Shown piece after piece: positions 38,141 through 64,000 of a stretch of DNA of 64,000 nt. The notes below the pieces were generated by a model. The model was not told where the DNA came from, ran no database searches, and saw only the letters and a list, made by a program, of their open reading frames with translations. The DNA comes from Phoenix dactylifera (taxonomy: Eukaryota > Streptophyta > Magnoliopsida > Arecales > Arecaceae). Location of the stretch: NCBI RefSeq assembly GCF_009389715.1, contig NC_052399.1, positions 26,483,146-26,547,145 of the forward strand, given 5' to 3'. Positions within the stretch are counted from its first letter, which is position 1; every line of letters begins with the position of its first letter. The position numbers and the translations under genes are program-made.

Positions 38141-39919
38141 ATTGAGATTAAACAATCCTCAACTCCCTAAGGAAGTGAGGGTTCCTACCCGCAGCACAAT
38201 TTACGAAAAATATAGAGAGATAAAACAATTAGATTATGACAAAGCAAGACCGCCTCTTTCAAAAATTGTGCTTTTACATGTTCATCTTTCGATGGTAATG
38301 AAAGGAAGAAAAAAATATGTCAGCATTCTATAGAAAATGAAACTAGTTTGTCACGCTCCAGATCCGAAGCATGATATGGTTGTACTACCAAGGCGTACAG
38401 TCCACGATAACACAAAGCTAATATTACATTTAGCTTCTAAATTTAACTAAAAAAAATAGAATAAATAGGAATCCAATTTTTTTATTTATTAAATGCAACT
38501 ATTATTGATTCAGAGCTTGTAAATACAAATATAAATACCAGTTCCATAATTCTAAGAATTTTAAAAATTACTAAGCTACAAATTTATCATCAACTGAAGA
38601 ACTAAAATTCTGCTATATAGATCACCAAGCTTGCTAGCACGAACTCTAAACCTGGGCCATTCTTCTTTTCCACTGATCCTATTCATCTAGCTGAAGAAAA
38701 GTAAAAATAGAAATTTATGAGCAACACAATTCAGTAAGTAAACATTTCATAATGTTACCAGATCAAGCATAAGTTTTTTTACACGTCAATACTTCATTTG
38801 AAGAAAATAACAAATATTACAAAATAAAGTATTTCATAGTACAATATATTAAAATAAGTCATAAAGCTAATCATGCATGTATCAATCATTCATATTTTAT
38901 AAACATGGTTCCTAGTGTACGGCATAAATAAAAGGTTTTTTTGCATCAATACCCTTCTAAATATCAAATTTTGCATGCATATCCTTCCAAAATTGATATT
39001 GGCATGTATACCTTCGTAAAACACTTGTTTAGCTATTCTATCCTTTTTTTATCCTTGTTTTTGCTTATATACCTATGCCATCTAATTATCAAGCATGAAA
39101 ATAGACGTGATTACAACCATCAAAAGTGAGCAGTTACTATGTACTAGTATAAATATTAAAATTGTACTATAGAAACAAGATGCTTCGATGATCAATCTAA
39201 CCAAATTATTTTTATCTTTATCTTTTATCTGATTCATTTATCTTAGGAGTAGGCATCTCTTAGCTTTCTATCATAGCCCAGCGCTATATTTCTACCGTAT
39301 TCCAACACTGCATCCTTCCACTGCAACCCAATGCTCATCCTGATCTATACTCGTCTCTTTCAAATGGTAGTAAGATGGTGGTGAAAGCCTAGAAGGTCAA
39401 GACATGGATCTATACTAATCTCTATCCTCCATTCAATCCACAGCTTTTTGGTTAGATTAACACTGGTGGCACATCCGCTCATATATTTAGATCTCGCCCG
39501 GCCAAGCTTGGCGGGCTACCTTCTACCTTAATTAATCAAGCTTTTTCAGGGTTATAAGTTTTCCGGCTCATTCGAAACGAGACAAAAAAGGCAGCAACAG
39601 TAACTCTAATAATATGATGTCAATAGGGACTGTTACCAACCTATAGTTGAACGCTGAAAAGTTTCTCCATCCGTATAAGTTGACCTTGTTAAAAAAAGGA
39701 AGAAAGGTTGTGCTATTGAAGAGATACTTGATATCATTCATTATTGTCAGAAAATATAAAGGCCAAGCACGGTGTGGCGATGGATGCACGTTAGGGCATC
39801 CTTTGGCAGTACGACATGTGCAATGCATCACAAGAGGCAGAATACTTATATCTAATAAATAGGTCCAAAATTATATTAGGACCTTCTAAGCAAGTGACAG
39901 CCACGTTTTAAAAAGATAT
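38141..39919. other. Intergenic, no gene recognised
   Basis: No coding pattern is seen. The stretch at about 38940-39050 repeats the idea 'catcaatacccttcTAAA..catgcatatccttccAAAA', a loose internal repetition that may be part of an old element. Confidence 0.4.
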
Positions 39920-40407
39920 TGTTGTGGGGGCCATTTCTGGTCCCCCGCTTCTCATGGTTTTGCCCTTCAAAAAGCGCCTCGACCCAAAGCGGACAATACC
40001 TCGAGAGAAACGCAGTTCTCTTTCTCTACTAGCTTAATATGGACTATGCTGTTGCGCGAGGCTCCGGCCAAAACGCCATCAGAACTGGGAGGCGCACTGA
40101 ACCTTCCTGCTAGTGGGGCTATGTTATGGGGGGCTACCGAATTTAATCCCATATCGGCTAGTAGCGGAAAGGTTCTGTGCCTTAATTGGGTGGCAAAGCC
40201 CTTTCCTCTCGAGACGTCCTTTGAAGTATAAAACTGTGAGGGGCGGGGGACCAAGAATGGCCCGTACCCTATGGAGGCGGGGGAGCAGGAATGGCCCGTA
40301 CCCAAAGCGGACAATACCTCAGAAGGAACGCAGTCCTCTTTCTCTGCTAGGTTAATGTGGGCTATGCTGCTGCACGAGGCTCCGGCCAAAGCGCCATCCC
40401 CGCAACA
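39920..40407. repeat. LTR-like block with an internal 99-bp direct repeat
   Basis: The block starts TGTTGTGGGGG and ends CCCCGCAACA, so the ends are short inverted repeats of the TG...CA type. Inside, 39982-40080 and 40300-40398 are about 99-bp copies that both begin acccaaagcggacaatacctc (or its variant) and end gctccggccaaa.cgccatc. The word AAGCGGACAATA is, to my knowledge, common in plant LTR-retrotransposon LTRs. No target duplication is seen (gatat versus gaacc). Confidence 0.5.
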
Positions 40408-41214
40408 GAACCCTACACACCCTACAGAGAACAAAAGGTTTCTATCCGTATACCATTATTGAGAATAAATTTTAAAAACATCTTATAGTATCTAGATCGT
40501 GGTCACTGATGATAGATTCCAGCATTTTTACCAGAACACAAGTTGACAACCACTATACACAGTGCTATTCAAACCTGCACCTCGACACGGTTTGCTCTAC
40601 ACACAAAAAATGAGATCGAATCTGGGTTAGCTGGAGAAGTTCATCCTGTAGATACCAAGCTTTTCCAGTTGAAAAGGAAACCCCTCTCAAGCAAACCAAC
40701 AAAACCACCGAGTACTTTGTAATGTCAATCAAACCGTGTCAAATCCCATCCCATATTTATATATATATCGCAAACGAGTAGCAGGTCAAAATCCACTCGA
40801 TAGATTCCATCTCCACAGCACCACATGCGCTCACACGTGGCTAATAAATGATCGGCCCTTAGTATACATAAATTAGAATATTTGGCGGCACGTGGGACCG
40901 CCGGACCAACATCTCGCGTGCGGCTCGCGAGAGAAGCCGAAGCGAAGGAGCCAGCGACGGTCGCACGACGGCCGGTCGGCTTCACGTCGGAAACGGGTAA
41001 GCCACTTCTTCGGCTCTCCCCCTCTCTCCCTTCTATTAATAGAGGGCCGTTCTCGCTGTTCTCAGCTCCACCTCTCCATCCCTTTCGATATCTTGCTTGT
41101 TTTTAGGATAAAAGATTACCTGTCTGTCTCTGTTTTGTGGGTTTCGAATTCGGTATTTGGTTGGAGGGAGGGATATTTTGGGAGATTTGTTTATTCGAGT
41201 TCTTTGGAGGAAGG
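40408..41214 (+). promoter_or_regulatory. 5' flank of the Nudix gene
   Basis: A tatttatatatatatcg stretch lies at about 40754-40770 and an ACGTGG core at 40889-40894. From about 40900 the DNA becomes GC-rich and CpG-rich, then CT-rich, as in many plant 5' leaders, up to the start codon at 41215. The likely transcription start is between 40900 and 41100 but cannot be fixed. An intron in the 5' UTR (ggtaag at 40996) is possible. Confidence 0.4.
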
Positions 41215-42706
41215 ATGGTTTCGTTGGTGTCTCGGCAGGGGAGGCAGCTGCAGCGGTACACCAGCGCCGGTGGCCGTCTTGTTGTCGGGTTCGTTCCCAT
41301 TGCATCCTTCCTTCCTTCTATTAATCTTTTGATTGGGCTTCTTTGAAGTCATTTGGGGAATTCAAGGAAAGTGATACTGCCATTTGCCGCAGAAAGTTAT
41401 CATTTTTTTCCCTTTCGTGAATTCTATGGGAAAAGGATATTCTGATTAATGATTTTTGCTGTGAGAATGGAGGTGATTGTGGAGGTTTTTTGTGTTTTTG
41501 GTGATTAACTATTTTTGCGAAAAAAAAAATGGGCATCGAGGGGGTGTTTTGATTTAATTTCAAATGGTGATTGGAGCTGACATTAATCATAAGGAACAAC
41601 CCTTATCATGATGGTGTTTTACTGAGAATATCTTATCCTGATTATAGAACCTTCCAGTTGACGAATATCAACTTGGCTTTCCAGTTGACATCAACTCTCC
41701 ACCTTTTTCCAATTCATTGTTGCAAAAATTTATTCCTATTTGTTTTCCCTTTTGTGATTTATATTTGAGTTAATAATCTTATCTTGTTTTCTACTTTTCT
41801 GATCAAGCAGCTGCATTCCATACAAGTTCAAGATTGACGAGCCATGCAAGGATGGCGTTGATCAAGCAATGGAGGTTCTCGTTATTAGCTCTCAGAAAGG
41901 GCATGGAATGATGTTCCCAAAGGTATGCATGAAGACAAATCATACACTTCTGCATGATTCCCACAGCATCAGGAATAATTTAGAAATTAATGCAAAGGAA
42001 TTTGGTAGTATCTTGTAGAAGTTGACCTCCTATGGTTTCAAAACACACCCAATTTCATAAATCATATGGAGGAAGACATAATTTAGGAATGTGATACTGT
42101 TTTTAACATTGTCTTACCTGAAGTTCCTGTGTTATGTTTTTTTTTTACAGGGAGGTTGGGAGCTTGATGAAACCATAAAAGAAGCAGTTTCTCGAGAGGC
42201 TTTGGAGGAAGCTGGTGTACAAGGAAATATTGAGGTCTGCACATGAACTTTGTTACCTGTTAGTTTAAATCTTCTATACCATCTTCATGCAAGTTTCCAT
42301 CTGTGGAAGCACTCCTAATAAATTTTTAATGTTATCGCAGGGTAGCCTTGGCAAATGGATGTATAAGAGCAGAAGCCATGATGCATTTTATGAGGGAATC
42401 ATGTTCCCTTTGAATGTAACAGAGGAATTGGTTCATTGGCCTGAGATGGATGTCCGAAAACGAAGATGGGTAAGTATACACAGAATGCTAAATGAAAAAT
42501 ATTCTTCGACATCCATGAAGGCTTGACTGATTGCGCATAACATGAAACAACTGAACAATTTTCTGATTACATTCGATCATTTGGTTGTATAGGTGACGAT
42601 AGCAGAAGCAAGGGAGGGATGCCAGCATCCATGGATGAAAGAAGCATTAGATAGATTAGTGACACGTCTCTCGAATTTGAGTAGGCAAGAGACCGCTATG
42701 GCGTAG
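41215..42706 (+). CDS. Nudix hydrolase, short plant type, 5 exons
   Basis: Exons 41215-41288, 41811-41922, 42151-42234, 42341-42469 and 42593-42706 encode 170 aa, with all introns GT-AG. The Nudix box is complete across exon 3: GGWELDE, seven residues, then REALEEAGV, fitting Gx5Ex7REUxEExGU. The catalytic metal-binding glutamates of REALEE are present. The N-terminus MVSLVSRQGRQLQRY and the core VVGCIPYKF, VISSQKGHGMMFPK and CQHPWMKEALD match the short plant NUDT17/18/21-like clade, which hydrolyses nucleoside-diphosphate-linked compounds; the exact substrate cannot be read from sequence. Some members are annotated as mitochondrial, but no clear presequence is seen here. The start is the first Met, in a purine-rich AAGGATGG context. 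The gene is free of transposons, with introns of 106-522 bp. Confidence 0.93.
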
Positions 42707-43795
42707 GATACCTTTCATGATCACACTCTCAACAGCTTCTACCTGGCTGTGTACATACGAGCTGCTCGTCGCTGAGATTTTTGCATTACTCAGGAATTCT
42801 TGACAACCTCTGGAAGGCCATGCAATCACATCTTGGATCAATATAGAATTTGAAAGCATAGCCTAATGGCCCTAATCAAATATTCTTTTACCTCTTACGA
42901 GATTTAAATTTTTTCCTATGACAAGTACCTGAGGGAACATCTCTCTTAGTGCTGCAAACCATTGCAGTCTGTATGATAATCTGTCACTCTCATGTTAACC
43001 AGTCAACTAAAGCATCTTTTAACTTACTTTTTTGCGTACCTGAAAGTGTGATGTTGTCTGAAAGTCTTTGTTATGCTACCATGCCTGTTAATCTCGTGCA
43101 AGTATGCAACTTGTCATTGTACTATGTTCATCCACAAGCAAGTACAGAGTTCTTTGTGTAAGCATTTGGTGCAAGTTTTCTTTTTTGAGGGTAAAAATGT
43201 ACGAGCTCTTTTGAAGGATTGGTTTTCGCTGAAAGAAATTGAATCCAGGTTAATATCATGCAAAGAGCAACCAACCGAAGCGAGTAATGGTCTGATGCAA
43301 TCAAAGGAATGCCTTGGAGGAATATCTCATAACCAAAATGTATAAAAATGAAGGGTTATATTTGCATTTATTTTAGCAATATTATTTTCGATACCTTTCT
43401 TTATGCCTGCTTATCAATCTGAACTTGATGCAATCTTCTAACTGATAGACCCTACTAATTCTTCTTAAGTTTTCCACCATCCTAGTAAAGGATTTTATGG
43501 CTACACTTTTCTCTCACGAGATGACGAAGAATTTTAATCTGAGGACACAAGTGAAGGTTTGGTTGCTAACGATGTATCAAGACGAAGGGAAAGATCTAAG
43601 GAAGTTGATGAAGTGGAGATTCTCAATAAGGAAGGTGCAGGGTTACTTTTGCAAGAAGGAAGGTCCCAGAGTAGCTGATGAAGCATAGGATGTGATCTCG
43701 ACGAAGATGTACTTGTAGTCTAGATACTTCTCATGACATGTGGATTATAAATGCAAGACTGGTTTAGTTATTTTAAGGTGATGAAGGGTACTAGT
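42707..43795 (+). other. Nudix 3' flank, no further gene
   Basis: This stretch contains the probable 3' UTR just after the stop codon. ORFs to 43345 and 43688 have no recognisable domain and low-complexity composition. Confidence 0.45.
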
Positions 43796-44277
43796 TAGGG
43801 ATGAAAGTAGATTGGATAATATCTATTCGGATCCATTTTTGTATCCGAAGCCATTTGGATATTGATATAAATTTGATCATCTAACTAATATCCATATCCG
43901 TATCTATATCCATGAAAAACAAAATGAATATGAATATGGATAGACAACTACCCAATCTATATTAAAACTCTATTTAATTTTATATAGCACTTATGAACTT
44001 GTAAGGAAAATAAATGATCATATTAATATTCTATTAATTTGATTTATTATCCACTTAGCAATATTTTTCATTCTATGGTATAAAATTAGATTATCTAAAC
44101 TATATCCATATTTATGTTTATGCTTTCAGTATGTGATCTGTATCCATGATTATTTAAAATAAATATGAATATAAATTTTTGTATTCAACTAATATTTGTT
44201 TCTGTATTTATCAAATAAAATAAACACCGATATGAAATACTAATATCTAATTCATATCTGATCCAATTTCAACCCTA
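43796..44277. mobile_element. hAT-like non-autonomous element, TAGGG termini
   Basis: The left end is TAGGGATGAAAGTAGATTGG; the right end on the opposite strand is TAGGGTTGAAATTGGATCAG, an imperfect inverted repeat. The flanking 8-mers gtactagt (43788-43795) and gcactgtt (44278-44285) agree at 5 of 8 positions, so the target duplication is decayed. The interior has many atatccatat and ggatac words facing each other. No transposase is present. TAGGG termini and 8-bp duplications are typical of hAT. Confidence 0.6.
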
Positions 44278-44805
44278 GCACTGTTGAATTGGCTGAGAAC
44301 TCTGCATGCAAGATTAGTCATGTGTACGGTGAAAATCCGAATGTGCAATGGAGCTGTTAGAATCTTGGGTTTGGTTCAAGATGGAGACACATGGTACTCG
44401 ATTAGTTATGGTGGTTGACAGCAAATCTGATTTGCCTGAGGGAGGAGGCATGTAATAAGAGAAAGCACACATCAAGGTGAAGGACACAATGATCCTAGGG
44501 GGAGTATATTAGAGTATGTATGGTTTTTTTGTTGTTGATGATAGGACGGTAAATAATTTGAACCCTATTTTTCGTTCGGTGTGGAAACAAGGAGACAATG
44601 TTCATCTAGGATTTCGACTTGGCCTTGGCATTGTCCTATTAGGTGGGTCCAGCATTCTTAGAATTCCTTAGTCGCATGGGGCATCAAAACTAGTGACATG
44701 TCATAATCCCCATTAACTAATAAAAAAGGTACTATATAGATTTATTAGTATACGCCAGTCATCCTCCCATCAGTTTAAGCTTTTTGAACGTGAGTCCGTG
44801 ACAAA

Positions 44806-44820
44806 TGGTATTAGAACCAG
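44806..44820 (+). repeat. LTR-retrotransposon primer-binding-site-like sequence
   Basis: tggtattagaaccag resembles TGGTATCAGAGCC, the primer-binding site complementary to initiator tRNA-Met in plant LTR elements. An LTR would be expected to end just before it, but I could not define its borders. Surrounding sequence (about 44350-45200) is probably the remnant. Confidence 0.35.
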
Positions 44821-45268
44821 GCTCATCTTGCAATACAATCTTTATTAGTTATGTAGACCCACATCGAAGATAAGATCAAGTAGGACCCGGGTCATAAGTG
44901 GGCTCTCGTCTCTCGAATAGGAGTCAACTGTAACGAGAACATGGCAAAGACTAGATAGAAGAAATTGTCATAGTTCTATACTAACTCATAAAGGGAGTGC
45001 CACATGGAGCAAAGATATTGAGTGATCACATATGCATATCAAAGCAGTGACATATGGGTGATCACATATTTAGCATCAAGAATTAAAGGCTTGGATGTAC
45101 TCTAAATACATAGAAGTTTATTCTTAGATTATATAAAGCCTTGATCTCTCTAGGTGTGCCATTGCATGCTAGAAGAGAGAGACTTGGGTTGTGAGATTTG
45201 AAAGCCTTTCTTTTAGAGAGGTGGATGGATCTTCTTCACCATACGGCTGCTCTTGTACTCTAAACGAG

Positions 45269-45292
45269 CTCTCTCTCTCTCTCTCTCTCTCT
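45269..45292. repeat. (CT)n microsatellite
   Basis: An uninterrupted CT run of 12 units. Confidence 0.9.
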
Positions 45293-46369
45293 GCTCTCTG
45301 AGTCTACGCAGGCAAGTTGTCACATCTCTTTTCTCTTTATTTATTCTTGGTGTGTTTCTCTTTGCCGATTGCACCTTGCGCTTGTTGGGCCGATACAAGC
45401 GATCAATCGACTACATGTACCCCATCTTCATTTATTTTCTTTGGTTGGATTCAGAAACAAACATCACCTAATGGTTGTGCGTCAATTTCATATACAGTGA
45501 ATAATATAAACCTCTCCTGGAAGACACTAGTCAGCAACATGCTGACTCAGCTATCAAATGGCCAACCTCATGCCAAGTGCGCATCAACGGGAGGAAAATG
45601 AAGGCATCACTCTCTTTCATGCACGACTTTCTTTGTTGAAAAAAAATATATTAAAATTTCAATGAAGATGCTAAATTTATGGTTCATCTTCCCTGGAGCA
45701 TTTTCACCTGCCCCCATTGGATCGTACAGTGGTCAGGCGGATGGAGTTTAGGGTGCTTTGAGATCCGTGCGGAGCCCGATGCAATTGTCGATTGATTTGT
45801 GGGATGGGCACGTGGCGAGGAAATAGGCACCATCAATTTTCTATAGCGAAGACACGAGCGTGATGCCCATGGCAACTTTCTCCACTCTGAGAATCCTCAT
45901 AGAATTTTTATATAATTCTCTCATTTTTATTCTTGCCTTTTCCACATACACAAACAAGTAAACCACAAATTGCGAATTAGTGGTAGCTGGGGAGTATCAC
46001 AGATTCAGAATAGAGTAGGCAAAGCTGGTGGACCAGCCAAAGAATTCCATTCTGTGCACCAAATGTTTTAACAAAGACAAACATAAGCTGATCAACTTAA
46101 AAATTGAACAAGATTCGGTGCACAATAAACACAACAGCACAGATAGAATAATAACCAAAGGTCAGAACCGTACATCAACATAGGCCAAAGCCAAACACCA
46201 GAACAAGTCGAATCTGTGATGCAGAGCATTGCTATAAAGGCAAACAAGTATTTCAGAGCGGCAAGGCCCTTATATCCACGCAACGAAATCCATCAAAATT
46301 TACAGGTAGAAAACAAAGAAACTGTTCTTGCTGACCATTCCAGCAAAAAAATTCTCTGCTCCTCGCTCT

Positions 46370-46680
46370 TCTTCCTTTTCGGAGCCATCCTTTTATTTCT
46401 TTCCCTTGCAGAACAAAAGAGGAAATAAGTAGAAATATGGTTACTCTAGCAAGAGAGATGGGAACGATGAAAGAGGAGAATGATTCTGCATACTTCTTCC
46501 ACATTTTCATCATTTAATTTCTCCACTTCTCGTATTCTGCTTTAAACTCTGCTGCACTGTCCATGTATGGCTTCTAATCCTGTTACCAAAGCATAAGATG
46601 ATGAACAGATCAAGCAATAATATAATTTGAAAAGATGAAAAATCAGATTATAATATCAGAAAGACACGGTCCTACTCACT
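46370..46680 (-). other. SYD 3' UTR with probable intron
   Basis: One base after the TGA stop the minus strand reads GTGAGT (46679-46674), a strong donor. A matching acceptor ..GGTAACAG ends at 46580, which would give a 100-bp 3'-UTR intron (46580-46679). An AATAAA on the minus strand (plus TTTATT, 46392-46397) could be the polyadenylation signal. Both are inferences from sequence only. Confidence 0.5.

Positions 46681-64000
<17,320 letters not shown>

Noticed and set aside
45253..45601. Signal-peptide-like ORFs of 72-94 codons
   Set aside because: No recognisable family, no supporting exon structure, and they begin in a CT microsatellite next to an LTR-like remnant.

Overview
This is a window of plant nuclear DNA. 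Its AT-rich intergenic space, introns of several kilobases, degenerate LINE and Ty3/gypsy remnants, small hAT-like elements and a plastid ycf1 fragment all fit a plant. The protein set and repeat style suggest a monocot, most likely a palm. That is an inference from general resemblance and is not proven by the sequence.

Four protein-coding genes are supported exon by exon. (1) 4046-12456, minus: an OMA1-type mitochondrial M48 metallopeptidase in three exons (436 aa). Its HExxH zinc motif is cut by intron 1, and intron 2 is 7 kb and full of transposons. (2) 15984-22595, minus: a TMK-type LRR receptor kinase in two exons (887 aa), with the conserved intron inside the kinase domain after the APE motif. 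(3) 41215-42706, plus: a short Nudix hydrolase in five exons (170 aa). (4) 46681 to the right edge, minus: the 3' 21 exons (2,079 codons) of a SPLAYED (SYD)-class SWI/SNF ATPase. The visible part runs from the post-HSA region through both helicase lobes, the SnAC region and a long disordered C-terminal tail with AT-hooks. Its 5' end lies outside the window.

Between the genes the window is a repeat graveyard. LINE pieces, mostly minus strand, lie at 7.1-7.6, 13.2-15.4, 23.0-24.7, 29.2-30.6, 32.0-32.6 and 34.2-38.1 kb; the last keeps the order endonuclease, reverse transcriptase, zinc knuckle. A Ty3/gypsy chromovirus pol remnant lies at 7.95-10.25 kb inside OMA1 intron 2. LTR-like pieces lie near 0.8-1.0, 39.9-40.4 and 44.8 kb.

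The best find is a family of four non-autonomous elements rich in GGTACC/GTACCG palindromes (5315-5689, 8669-9232, 53206-53813, 55905-56090). They share CAAGGT-type termini and 8-bp target duplications, two of which are perfect, as expected of hAT transposition. One copy splits the gypsy integrase remnant, giving a clear nesting order. Two further hAT-like elements (43796-44277, 60370-61145) start with TAGGG. Other notable items are a plastid ycf1 insertion in a SYD intron, a GC-AG intron in SYD, a strong cryptic donor inside the last SYD exon, a probable 3'-UTR intron, and several foldback or inverted-repeat structures.

The four genes are ordinary housekeeping, signalling and chromatin genes and do not form a functional cluster. 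I saw no sign of a new multi-gene system.
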